This document shows positions 31,732 through 40,418 of a stretch of DNA of 64,000 nt, in pieces. How positions within the stretch are numbered: position 1 is the first letter of the stretch; the number at the start of each line of letters is the position of its first letter. A program made the position numbers and the translations under genes. Origin of the DNA: Spirochaetales bacterium. Lineage in GTDB: Bacteria > Spirochaetota > Spirochaetia > Treponematales > UBA12059. Under the pieces are notes generated by a model. That model did not search any database. It was not told the DNA's origin and saw only the letters and a list, made by a program, of their open reading frames with translations. Where the stretch lies: contig JAFGNN010000069.1 of assembly GCA_016926955.1 (NCBI GenBank), forward strand, positions 24,818-88,817, in the 5' to 3' direction.

Positions 31732-33696
31732 TCAGTCTCGAGTCGAGCCGGGCTCGGGAAGGTCCGCGTCGTGGCCGGCCTCGTGGTCGACGCCGTCCGG
31801 CGCGCCGCCATAGGGCGCCGACCCTTCGGCGGCGTGGAGGGCTTCCCCGGGCGCGTCGGGCTGGGCGCCGTGGCGGCGCTCCCGGAAGCGCGTTTCCTCC
31901 GCGGCGGCGGCTGCGGCGGCCTTGACCGCGGCGGCGAGCGGCCCGGGAATGCCGCCGGCCTTCGCGATGACGCCGGGCTCGGTCGCGGCCAGCGCCTCGA
32001 GGCTGCCGAAGGCCTTCATCAGCTTCGCGGCGCGCCCGGGACCGATGCCCTCCAGGTCCTCGAGGGCGGGGAAGCGGAGCTCCTTCTCGCGGAGGCGCCG
32101 CGACAGGCCCGTGGCGAAGCGGTGGGTCTCGTCGCGGACGGCGACGAGCACGCGGAGCGCGGCCGAGTCGTGGGCGAGCGCGATGGCTGCTTCGGCGCCG
32201 GGGAGCCACACTTCCTCGTTCTCCTTCGCGAGCCCGGCCACGGGGATGTCGGAGAGTTCCAGCGCGTCGAGCACCCCTCGGGCGGCGTTGACCTGCCCCA
32301 GACCGCCGTCCACCAGCACCAGGTCCGGCAGTTCGGCGCCTTCGTTGAGCAGGCCCGAGTAGCGGCGCCCGACCGCCTCGCGCATTGACGCGAAGTCGTC
32401 GATGCGGCCGCCGAGCGAGCGCATGCGGAAGTGGCGGTAGTTCTTCTTGTCGGGCACGCCGTCCCGGAAACTGACCAGGCTGGCGACGGTGTGCTTGCCC
32501 GAGAGGTGGGCGATATCGAAGCCCTCGATGCGGGCGGGCAGTACTTCGAGCCCGAGGGCCTTGCGGAGCTCCTCGAGCGCTTCCACGTCGCCGGCCTCGC
32601 GGCGGCGCTTGGCGAGATCCTCCTTCGCGTTGTGGACCGCCATGGCCATGGCGGCCTCGTGGCGCTTGCCTTCGGGCAGCGTGAAGGCCGCCTCGACGCC
32701 GAGCTCGCGGCGCGCCCATTCCGAGAGCAGGGCGGCGTCCAGCTCTCCCGAGACGTAGACCGTGGGGGGCGGGGGGCGCTCGCGGTCGTAGTAGCTCGTG
32801 ACGAAGGACTCGATCGCCTCCTCGGCGCTGCCGAAGGCGCGGACGCGGAAAAGGTCCCTTCCCGCGAGCCGCCCGCCCCGCATGGAGAAGACCGTGAAGT
32901 CCGCGAGGCTGCCGTCGATCGCCCAGGCCAGGTAGTCGCGGCTCTCGGGGTCGAAGTCGACCACGCGATTGTCGCCGCGGAAGCCCTCCACGGCCGCGAT
33001 GGCGTCGCGCAGGCCTGCCGCCTTCTCGAAGGCCAGCTCGCGGGAGGCGTCCGCCATTCGTTCCCGCAGGTCCGACAGGAGCCCCTCGGTGTCGCCCGAG
33101 AGCAGCCGTTCCACCTCGGCCACGCGCTCGGCGTACGCCTCCCTGGTCACCTTGCCCGCGCAGGGCGCGGCGCAGCGTCCGATGTGCCAGTACATGCAGG
33201 GAGCCTCGCGCTTCCTCATCTCGCGGCAGCGGCGCAAGGGGAAGAGGCGCTTCACCAGGTCCAGGTACTGGTCGATGATCTCGGCGCTCGGGAAGGGGCC
33301 GAAGTAGCGGCTGCCGTCGTCGACGATGCGGCGCGTGCGGAAGACGCGGGGGAAGTCCTCGTTCGTCACCCGGATGACGGGATAGGTCTTGCCGTCCTTC
33401 AGGTTGATGTTGTACTTGGGCGCCCACTTCTTGATCAGCTCGTTCTCGAGGAGGAGCGCCTCGTACTCGGTGGCGGTCAGGATCCACTCGATCGAGGCGA
33501 TCCGCGAGACGAGGAGACGGGTCTTCGTGTCCTTGCGGCCCGTAAAATAGGAGGAAAGGCGATTCTTGAGGACCTTGGCCTTGCCGACGTAGATTATCGT
33601 TCCCTCGGCGTCCCGCATGAGGTAGACTCCGGGGGACTCCGGGGCGCTCCGCGCGACGGCTTTGGGCTGCATCGTTGTAGCTTCATTGTCCGGCAT
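31732..33696 (-). CDS. uvrC: Excinuclease ABC subunit C
   Basis: 654 residues. N-terminal GIY-YIG nuclease (SPGVYLMRDAEGTIIYVGKA), Cys-rich linker (RRCREMRKREAPCMYWHIGRCAAPC), UvrB-binding UVR helix (~200-240), RNase H-like C-terminal nuclease with FDIAHLSGKHTV and DLVLVDGGLGQ, and helix-hairpin-helix LEGIGPGRAAKLMKAFGS. Makes the dual incisions in nucleotide excision repair. The last ~60 residues are an Ala/Pro/Asp-rich tail longer than usual (ends ...HDADLPEPGSTRD). Divergent from the LamG/FN3 gene with only 27 bases between starts. Confidence 0.97.
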   Translation of the reverse strand: MPDNEATTMQPKAVARSAPESPGVYLMRDAEGTIIYVGKAKVLKNRLSSYFTGRKDTKTRLLVSRIASIEWILTATEYEALLLENELIKKWAPKYNINLKDGKTYPVIRVTNEDFPRVFRTRRIVDDGSRYFGPFPSAEIIDQYLDLVKRLFPLRRCREMRKREAPCMYWHIGRCAAPCAGKVTREAYAERVAEVERLLSGDTEGLLSDLRERMADASRELAFEKAAGLRDAIAAVEGFRGDNRVVDFDPESRDYLAWAIDGSLADFTVFSMRGGRLAGRDLFRVRAFGSAEEAIESFVTSYYDRERPPPPTVYVSGELDAALLSEWARRELGVEAAFTLPEGKRHEAAMAMAVHNAKEDLAKRRREAGDVEALEELRKALGLEVLPARIEGFDIAHLSGKHTVASLVSFRDGVPDKKNYRHFRMRSLGGRIDDFASMREAVGRRYSGLLNEGAELPDLVLVDGGLGQVNAARGVLDALELSDIPVAGLAKENEEVWLPGAEAAIALAHDSAALRVLVAVRDETHRFATGLSRRLREKELRFPALEDLEGIGPGRAAKLMKAFGSLEALAATEPGVIAKAGGIPGPLAAAVKAAAAAAAEETRFRERRHGAQPDAPGEALHAAEGSAPYGGAPDGVDHEAGHDADLPEPGSTRD

Positions 33697-33723
33697 GTCG
33701 TTTCGATAATAAGGTACAGGGAA

Positions 33724-35271
33724 ATGTCCGCAAAGGGAATCGCCGTCGCCGCCTGCCTCCTCGCCGTCTCGGCGGGAGCCTCCGTCGCCGAGACGACGCT
33801 CAGCGTCGATCCGGCGACGGTCTCCCCGTCCTCGCCCGAGCAGTGGGTGCTCGAAGGGCTCCGCCGGGCTCCCGGCGCGGCCGGCGGCGTCGATTTCGTC
33901 CTCGACGAGGCGCGAGGCATGCCGGGGCCGGGCATAGATCTGCTGCTCGGTTTCGACGAGGCTTCCCCGGTCGACGCCACGGGACGCTGGTCGCCGAGGC
34001 TCGCCAGCCTTCCCGAGCTCGCGGGCGAATCGCGGTCCTTCATGGGCCGCGGCGCCGCGAGCTTCCGCTCCGGCGACGGCCCCTTCCTGCTCGATCCCCG
34101 ATCGAGCGAGGTGCTCGGGCCGGGCGCGGCGCCGGGCGATTTCTCCATCTCGTTCTGGACCTGGCCCGCCGTCGCCGAGAACGGCGAGATCCTGCTCCGA
34201 TGGCGCTCAGTCCGCCGCGAAGGCTCCGCAGGAACGGTGAGCGTCTCTCCCCAGAGCTTCGTTTTCTCCATAGTCCGCGACCGTCCGGCCTGGAGCTTCG
34301 TCGATTTCTTCGTTCCGCCTGCCGGAAGCCCCGGCGCTCCCCTGCGCGTGGAGCTCGTCGGGGCATCGATCATGGTGCCGCGGACCTGGACTCATCACCT
34401 GCTGCGCTTCGATTCCTCGACGGGGCTCGTCGAGTACTTGATGAACGGCCGGGTCGAGGCGACCGCCTACGCGACGCCCTCCGGACGGGAGGCGGTCCCG
34501 GGCACGGGAGCGGCGGGACGGACCGTATACGTGCCGCGCGTCGGCGAGGCGGCTCCGATCGAGATCGGTCCCGAGTACGCCGGCCTTGTGGACGAGTTCT
34601 CCCTCGCCGCGCGCTTCGTCGAGGAAGCCGACGCCGCCCGTTACAGGGTCTCGGGCGGGAGCGCGGTCTCGCCGGTCATGGACCTGGGCTCGGCGCGGGC
34701 CAGGCTGCTGGAAATAGGCGCGCGACGGAGGACGCCCGGCGATTCCGGCGCCTCCTTCATGTACCGGGTGGCCGAGGGCGCCTATGGCTGGAGCGCCTCG
34801 GTGCCCGAGTGGGTGCCCTTCGATCCGGACCGGCCGCTTCCGGGCGAACCCGAGGGTCGATACGTCCAGCTCCGCGTCGAGCTATATCCGGACGGGCGCG
34901 GCGAAGCTGGAGCGAGCTTCTCGGGATTCGAGCTGCGCTACGAGCCCGACCTGCCTCCCCAGCCGCCCGCCCGCGTCCTCGCGCTCGCCGGCGACGGCGC
35001 GGTGACGCTGCGCTGGACGCGGGTGCCTGAGGCGGACGTGGCCGGGTACGCGGTCTGGTTCGGAAGGAAGAGCGGGGAGTATTTCGGCGTTTCCACTACG
35101 CTCGGCGAAGGCCCCTTCGATGCGGGACGGGCCCTCGAGTTCACCATCGACGGGCTCGAGAACGGCGTCATCTACTATTTCGCCGTCGCGTCGTACGACG
35201 CAGCCGGTCCGCTCGGCGCGGGCGAATTCTCCGTCGAGGCCAGCGCCCGACCGCTCAGGACGGCTAAATGA
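33724..35271 (+). CDS. Secreted LamG/concanavalin-like and fibronectin-III protein
   Basis: 515 residues. Signal peptide (1-23, KGIAVAACLLAVSAGASVA). A laminin-G/concanavalin-like jelly roll covers roughly 75-310 (FSISFWTWPAVAENGEILLRW, TWTHHLLRFDSSTGLVEYLMNG, GLVDEFSLAARF). The C-terminus is a fibronectin type III domain (~415-510: PPARVLALAGDGAVTLRWTRV, ADVAGYAVWFGRKSGEY, GLENGVIYYFAVASYDAAG). No enzyme motif. Probably a cell-surface or periplasmic adhesion/recognition protein. Stop overlaps the next ATG by 4 bases, tying it to the large TPR protein. Confidence 0.85.
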   Translation: MSAKGIAVAACLLAVSAGASVAETTLSVDPATVSPSSPEQWVLEGLRRAPGAAGGVDFVLDEARGMPGPGIDLLLGFDEASPVDATGRWSPRLASLPELAGESRSFMGRGAASFRSGDGPFLLDPRSSEVLGPGAAPGDFSISFWTWPAVAENGEILLRWRSVRREGSAGTVSVSPQSFVFSIVRDRPAWSFVDFFVPPAGSPGAPLRVELVGASIMVPRTWTHHLLRFDSSTGLVEYLMNGRVEATAYATPSGREAVPGTGAAGRTVYVPRVGEAAPIEIGPEYAGLVDEFSLAARFVEEADAARYRVSGGSAVSPVMDLGSARARLLEIGARRRTPGDSGASFMYRVAEGAYGWSASVPEWVPFDPDRPLPGEPEGRYVQLRVELYPDGRGEAGASFSGFELRYEPDLPPQPPARVLALAGDGAVTLRWTRVPEADVAGYAVWFGRKSGEYFGVSTTLGEGPFDAGRALEFTIDGLENGVIYYFAVASYDAAGPLGAGEFSVEASARPLRTAK

Positions 35272-38200
35272 GGCAACATCCGGGCGGATCCGCCCTGCTC
35301 GAGCGGGCGCGCGGCGCCATCACGCTCCGCGACTTCGACACCGCGACGGAGCTCGCGACGAGACGGCTCCGCGAGGAACCGGAATCGCGCGACGCGCGCA
35401 TCGTGCTGGGCACCGCCTATTTCCGTTCCAATCGCCCGGCGGACGCGCTCGCGGCCTTCCTGTCCGTGCTCTCGCGGAACCAGGACGACGTAGAGGCGCT
35501 CGCCGGAGCGGCTGCCGCGTACCTGAAGGTCGGGAAGGCGTCCGACGCGCTCGCGGCGCTCGGCCGTGCCATGAAGCTCGATCCGGACAACGCGGAGCTC
35601 CGCTTCGAGGCCGGCAACGCGCACCGCCAGGCCGGCGACCTCGAGTCCGCCGCCCTGATGTACGAATCGGCCATCGAGGCCGATCGGGAGCTCGCGATCG
35701 CCTACAACAACCTCGGCACGGTCCACCTGGCCAAGGGCGATCCGGAGGAAGCCGTCAGGGTGCTCTGGCGGGGCCTTTCCATCGACCACAACTACCCCTC
35801 GTTCCACTACAACCTCGGCATTGCCTACGAATCGCTCGGAAAGCTGGGCGACGCCGTGACCGAGTACGCCCAGGCCGTGAAGGCGAGGCCCGGCTGGGTG
35901 GACGCCATGCTCAGGCTAGGCTCGGCGCTCCTCGGGTCGGGGCGGGCCAAGGACGCGGGCGAGGAGTTCTCCCGTGTGCTCGAGGTATTCCCGAAATCGG
36001 CGGCGGCGCACGACGGGCTCGGGCTCGCGGCCGCCGCGCTCGGCCGTCCCGACGAGGCCATCGATCGTTTCCGGACTGCCCTCGAGACGGATCCCGGCTA
36101 CCTGCAGGCGGCGGTCCACATCCAGGAGACCCTCGAGGCGAACGGCCGGAGCGCCGAGGCGCTCGAGCGCATGCTCGACCTTGTCAGGCTCATGCCGAAG
36201 AACGGCGCCTTGCGTCTCCAGCTCGCGAGGCTCCAGCGCTCGCTCGGCCATCGCGACGAGGCCCTCGACTCGGTCGGCAAGGTGCTGGCCGCGGAGGGCG
36301 ACCGGATCGATGCGCTCAAGCTCAAGGGCGCCCTCCTCCAGGAGACCGGCGATCCGGAAGGCGCCCGCCGCGTTTGGGAGCGCATAGTCGAACTCGATCC
36401 ATCCCAGTCCGATTTCCGCGTCGAGCTGGCCGCCATCCACTCCGCCGCGGGCCGTCACGGAGCGGCCGTCGGGGAGCTCCGCGACTTCCTCAAGCTACGG
36501 CCCGGCGACCCTCGCGGCCGGCTCGAGCTCGGCCGTGCCTTGCTCGCGGGAGGGAAGGCCGACCACGCCCGGCAGGTTCTGCTCGAACTGCTCCGCGACC
36601 GGCCCGACGATGCCGAGGCCTGGGAAGCGCTCGCGGCCGCCTATCGCGCGCTGGGCGACCACGAGCGCGCGGTCGCCGCCGCCGACAGGCTGGTGAACCT
36701 GCGCGGCCGCCGCGGTTCCGAGGACGACATCGGGCAGCTGCAGGAATCGCTGGACATGTACGAGAAGGCGGTGGGAGCCTGGAGCACCGAGCTCGGGGAC
36801 GCATGGGACCGGAACCTGCGGGTGCTCGGCGAAGGGATGCGCGCGGACGCGGAGCCCGCCGGCGAGGCCGCGCGCGAAGCCACCCGCGAGGAACAGCTCG
36901 AGGCGATGCTGGCGGCGGCTTCGGCCCAGCCTATCGGCGTGGACGAGGCTGAGGAGCTCGTCTTCCTCGACGAGCGCGAGGAAGCGCTCGACGTGCCCGA
37001 CGAGGCCGAGGACGAGCCCTTGCTCGACGAGGAGGAGGAGACCGTGGACGAGCTCCTGCTTGGCCAGGATCTCTACGGGTCTTCGGGTGGCGGCGCTTCG
37101 ACGGGCGAGGGGCGGGGTTCCGGAGCTGGATCCGGCGGCGGCGACGCATCGGGGGGGGGCGGCTCCGGCGATGCTCGGGATCGCGAAGGCGCAGGGGCGC
37201 ACGGACAGGCCGGGCTGCCGGAGGAACCGTCACCGATGCGTCAGGACGGTCCGCTCCCCCAAGCCCGGCAGCAGCCGGAGTATGGGCAGCCGCAGTACGA
37301 GCGGCCGGAGTATCCTCAGGCGCAGTACCAGCCGCCGGACTATCGGCAGCCGCAGTACGAGCCGCCCCGATACCAGCCGCCCCAGGCCCAGGCTCCCGAT
37401 CCGCGGTTCCAGCCGGCTCGGGCGGGCGCCCCGAATCCGGCACCGAGTGTGGACAGGCCCGAGTCGAACTCCGCGCCTCCTCCTCCCCAGTATCAGCAGT
37501 ACCCGCCGCAAGCCCCGATCATCCAGGTGCAGTACCCGCCGCAACCGCAGGCGTCCGCGCCTCCTCGACCGAAACCGCCTTCGCTCGAGCCGCCCGACTT
37601 GTCCCAGCCGGAATACGTGGATGCGGGCGGAGGCGACGAGGATTTCCCGGGAGATTTCGAGGACGAGCTTCCGCTCGACGTCCTTGCCGACGACGTCTCG
37701 ATCGAGGAGGGCGAAGAGGATCTCGAGGAAGCTCCGGAATACGGGACCTGGGAATCCGCGCCTGAACCTGAATCCGAGCACGAACCCGAACCCGAACCTG
37801 AGCTCGAATCAGAGCCCGAGCCTCTATCCGAACCTGAACCCGAACCCGAACCCGAGCCAGGGGTCGAGGCTGAGGCCGAATCCGAATCCGAATCCGAATC
37901 CGAGCCCGAGCCCGTTCCGGCCGGTGAGGCCGAGGGTGACGAAGCCGCGGGAGCTGAAATCGCGGAAACCCCGCGCGAGGCGGATACCGAAGGCCCCGGC
38001 GCCGGAGCCCTCGAGGACGACGCGAAGCCCTGGATCGATCCGCTTGGGGAAAAGACGGCTGGTCTGCTCGCCTACCTTCGTGGCCTGGCCGGGGAACTGC
38101 CGCCCGAAAAGAAGGCAGCTTTCGATGAAAGCGGCCTCGGACGCCGTATCGACGGCCTCATCACCGCGATGTTGCACGAGGACGCCGAACCCTACCTGGC

Positions 38201-38579
38201 GCCGCCTCCCGAGCCTCCGAGGCGACGGGCGGCCGACCGGGTCGCGGACGAGAGCCCCCGCCGCAGGGCCGACGACCGGATCGCGGCCGGGCCGCCCCGC
38301 AGGCGCGAAAGTGACCGCGCGGTTCCGGAACAGCCCCGCCGAAGGGACGGCGACCGGGCCGTCGCGGAGGCGCCGCGAGGAAGGCGATGGTCAGACCGCC
38401 TGCCCCCCGAGCCGGAGGCCGCGCGTTCCGCCCGGGGCCGCAGGGCCGCCGACTCCGCGCCCGCGCCCGCGCCAACGGGCGAGAGCGAAGCTTCGACCGT
38501 GCTCGGCGTGCCGGTATCGCTCAAGATGGCCAAGCTGATCGAGATCATGAAACGGGAGAAAAACGATGGCCGGCGATAA
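35268..38579 (+). CDS. 1103-residue TPR protein with long low-complexity tracts
   Basis: Residues ~1-490 are a chain of about 13 TPR units (for example AIAYNNLGTVHLAKGDPEEAV, SFHYNLGIAYESLGKLGDAV). After this come, in order: an acidic tract (~537-601), a Gly/Ser-rich spacer (~604-645), a Gln/Pro/Tyr repeat region (units like QPQYEPP and QPEYGQP, ~665-711), an acidic Glu-Pro/Glu-Ser repeat region (~826-885), and five PRRRxxDR-type repeats (~981-1045). The end is a conserved-looking stub VLGVPVSLKMAKLIEIMKRE. No signal peptide. Likely a scaffold at the head of a signalling operon; it overlaps HDOD by 14 bases. The simple repeats could slip, so exact length may vary between strains. Confidence 0.85.
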   Translation: MRQHPGGSALLERARGAITLRDFDTATELATRRLREEPESRDARIVLGTAYFRSNRPADALAAFLSVLSRNQDDVEALAGAAAAYLKVGKASDALAALGRAMKLDPDNAELRFEAGNAHRQAGDLESAALMYESAIEADRELAIAYNNLGTVHLAKGDPEEAVRVLWRGLSIDHNYPSFHYNLGIAYESLGKLGDAVTEYAQAVKARPGWVDAMLRLGSALLGSGRAKDAGEEFSRVLEVFPKSAAAHDGLGLAAAALGRPDEAIDRFRTALETDPGYLQAAVHIQETLEANGRSAEALERMLDLVRLMPKNGALRLQLARLQRSLGHRDEALDSVGKVLAAEGDRIDALKLKGALLQETGDPEGARRVWERIVELDPSQSDFRVELAAIHSAAGRHGAAVGELRDFLKLRPGDPRGRLELGRALLAGGKADHARQVLLELLRDRPDDAEAWEALAAAYRALGDHERAVAAADRLVNLRGRRGSEDDIGQLQESLDMYEKAVGAWSTELGDAWDRNLRVLGEGMRADAEPAGEAAREATREEQLEAMLAAASAQPIGVDEAEELVFLDEREEALDVPDEAEDEPLLDEEEETVDELLLGQDLYGSSGGGASTGEGRGSGAGSGGGDASGGGGSGDARDREGAGAHGQAGLPEEPSPMRQDGPLPQARQQPEYGQPQYERPEYPQAQYQPPDYRQPQYEPPRYQPPQAQAPDPRFQPARAGAPNPAPSVDRPESNSAPPPPQYQQYPPQAPIIQVQYPPQPQASAPPRPKPPSLEPPDLSQPEYVDAGGGDEDFPGDFEDELPLDVLADDVSIEEGEEDLEEAPEYGTWESAPEPESEHEPEPEPELESEPEPLSEPEPEPEPEPGVEAEAESESESESEPEPVPAGEAEGDEAAGAEIAETPREADTEGPGAGALEDDAKPWIDPLGEKTAGLLAYLRGLAGELPPEKKAAFDESGLGRRIDGLITAMLHEDAEPYLAPPPEPPRRRAADRVADESPRRRADDRIAAGPPRRRESDRAVPEQPRRRDGDRAVAEAPRGRRWSDRLPPEPEAARSARGRRAADSAPAPAPTGESEASTVLGVPVSLKMAKLIEIMKREKNDGRR

Positions 38580-39435
38580 CCTCTCGCGAGTCAAGGATTA
38601 CATCCGCAGCATGCCGGCTCTTCCCACGACGGTGGCGAAGGTACTCGAGGTCTGCAACAACCCGAAGACGAGCCCCGTCGACCTGGACCGCGTCATCTCA
38701 CTCGATCCCGTGCTCATGGGGCGCGTGCTCAAGCTGATCAACTCGGCCTACTACGGCCTCGGCAACCAGATCACGAGCCTGGTGCGGGCCATCATCATGC
38801 TCGGCATCAACACGGTCAAGAATCTCGCGCTCTCGACCGCCATCCTCGACCGTTTCGGCGGCAAGGGGGAATTCCGGGCCTTGAACATGGAGGGCTTCTG
38901 GCGGCATTCGCTCTGCGTCGGCGTCACGGCCAAGCTGATCGCCAGGCGGCGCGGCGTCGATCCGAAGACCCTCGAGGAGTACTTCGCGGCCGGCCTGCTG
39001 CACGACATCGGAAAGATCCCGCTCAACAATGCCCTCGCCGACGCGTACGTCCGGACGATGGGCTTGGCGGACATGGAGCGCGTTTCGCTCCGCCTGGCCG
39101 AGAAGCGCGTCGTCGATCTCGACCACGGCGAGAGCGGCGCGATGGTGGCCGAGGCGTGGAAGCTCGACGGTCCCATCGCCGATTCCATACGGTGGCACCA
39201 CGACCTTGGCGCCTACGAGGGGCCGAACCGTCAGGCGGTGCTCACCGTCGCCGTCGCCAACTACTTCGCGAACCGCGAGGAGATAGGCTTTTCCGGCGAC
39301 CGGTATCCCGAGAAGCTCCCGGGCGAGGTCTGGGAGGAGCTCGATTTCCCGAAGGCCTTGCTGGAGGAACTGGAGCAGCCGGTCAACCAGGAGATCGAGA
39401 AGGCGAAGATCTTCCTCAAGATGGGGGGCGTCTGA
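38566..39435 (+). CDS. HDOD-domain signalling protein
   Basis: 289 residues. HDOD domain spans ~12-210: MPALPTTVAKVLEVC, LDPVLMGRVLKLINSAYYG, SLVRAIIMLGINTVKNLALS, with LLHDIGKIPL carrying the HD dyad; the typical HDOD proteins lack full HD catalysis, but here the HD pair and later His (IRWHHDL) are present, so phosphohydrolase activity is possible. Cytoplasmic. Overlaps the TPR gene by 14 bases and the MBL hydrolase gene by one base. HDOD proteins commonly link c-di-GMP, chemotaxis or stress signals to output; here it is co-transcribed with a hybrid kinase. Confidence 0.92.
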   Translation: MAGDNLSRVKDYIRSMPALPTTVAKVLEVCNNPKTSPVDLDRVISLDPVLMGRVLKLINSAYYGLGNQITSLVRAIIMLGINTVKNLALSTAILDRFGGKGEFRALNMEGFWRHSLCVGVTAKLIARRRGVDPKTLEEYFAAGLLHDIGKIPLNNALADAYVRTMGLADMERVSLRLAEKRVVDLDHGESGAMVAEAWKLDGPIADSIRWHHDLGAYEGPNRQAVLTVAVANYFANREEIGFSGDRYPEKLPGEVWEELDFPKALLEELEQPVNQEIEKAKIFLKMGGV

Positions 39436-40370
39436 TGCTCAGCGTGCGGATCTGGGGCGACCGGGGATCGATGCCGACTCCCGGACCCGACACGGTGGTC
39501 TTCGGCGGCGACACCGCCTGCCTGGAGGTCCGTGCGGACGATCGTCTCGTCATCATCGACGCGGGGTCCGGGATCCGTCGCCTCGGCGACCACCTGATGA
39601 AGACCGACTTCCGGAAAGGACCGATCGACACCGACATCTTCCTGACGCATACGCACTGGGACCACATCATGGGCTTCCCCATGTTCACGCCGATATACGT
39701 GCCGGGCACCAAGATCCGCATCCACGGTCCCTTGCCCCTCGACGGCGACAGCCTCGAGCGCATCGTCGGCACCCAGCTCTCGCACCAGTACTGGCCGGTC
39801 CGACAGGCCGAGCTTTCCGCGGAAATCACCTACGAGCACCTGCGCGAGCAACTGATCGATCTCGGCGACGGCACGGTCATCCGGACCAAGTACCTCAATC
39901 ACCCCATCCTCTGCCTCGGCTACAGGATCGAGCGCGAGGGTTTCTCCATCGTCACGCTTTACGACCACGAACCCTACCGCAACGTCTTTCCGACCGACCC
40001 GGAGGACCCGTCCTACGACGACTTCGCGGCCACCGAGGGCATGCTCGCCGCGAAGGAGGAGAACGACAAGATCGACGCCTTCATCGCCGGCGCGGACGTG
40101 CTCATCCACGACGCGCAGTACACGGCGAAGGAGTACCTGGCCTCCAAGCTCGGCTGGGGGCACTCGAGCTTCGAGCACGCCATCAATGCCGCCCACCGCG
40201 CCGGCGTAAAGCGCCTCGTCCTCTTCCATCATGACCCGAACCGGACCGATCTCGAACTCCAGGAGCTCGAGCTGTTCTACCAGGGGAAGGTCGGCGGCCG
40301 TACCGCCTTGCGCATCGAGATGGCCCGGGAGGGCTCGATCTACTCCTCGAACGACGGGACCGCGGGCTGA
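39435..40370 (+). CDS. MBL-fold metallo-hydrolase
   Basis: 311 residues. Metal motif FLTHTHWDHIMGF (HxHxDH), a later His in LNHPILCLGY, Asp in VLIHDAQYT and His in VLFHHDPNRT, a complete binuclear set. Sequence layout resembles cyclic-nucleotide phosphodiesterase/RNase Z-like MBL proteins (for example CpdA2-like and PqqB-like). TGATG overlap with HDOD. A phosphodiesterase role next to a kinase and an HDOD protein is attractive but only inferred; a membrane adenylate cyclase is encoded at 16675. Confidence 0.88.
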   Translation: MLSVRIWGDRGSMPTPGPDTVVFGGDTACLEVRADDRLVIIDAGSGIRRLGDHLMKTDFRKGPIDTDIFLTHTHWDHIMGFPMFTPIYVPGTKIRIHGPLPLDGDSLERIVGTQLSHQYWPVRQAELSAEITYEHLREQLIDLGDGTVIRTKYLNHPILCLGYRIEREGFSIVTLYDHEPYRNVFPTDPEDPSYDDFAATEGMLAAKEENDKIDAFIAGADVLIHDAQYTAKEYLASKLGWGHSSFEHAINAAHRAGVKRLVLFHHDPNRTDLELQELELFYQGKVGGRTALRIEMAREGSIYSSNDGTAG

Positions 40371-40418
40371 CCTTCGGCCGAGCTTGAAAAAGAGGCGCGC
40401 ATCCCGGACACTTGTCGC

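Noticed and set aside
32431..33723. N-terminal extension of the LamG/FN3 gene across uvrC
   Set aside because: This part is antisense to uvrC; the signal peptide at 33724 fixes the true start.
37260..37400. Regular short repeats that could suggest CRISPR or tandem DNA repeats
   Set aside because: They are in-frame codon repeats of the Gln/Pro/Tyr region in the TPR protein and have no constant repeat/spacer structure.
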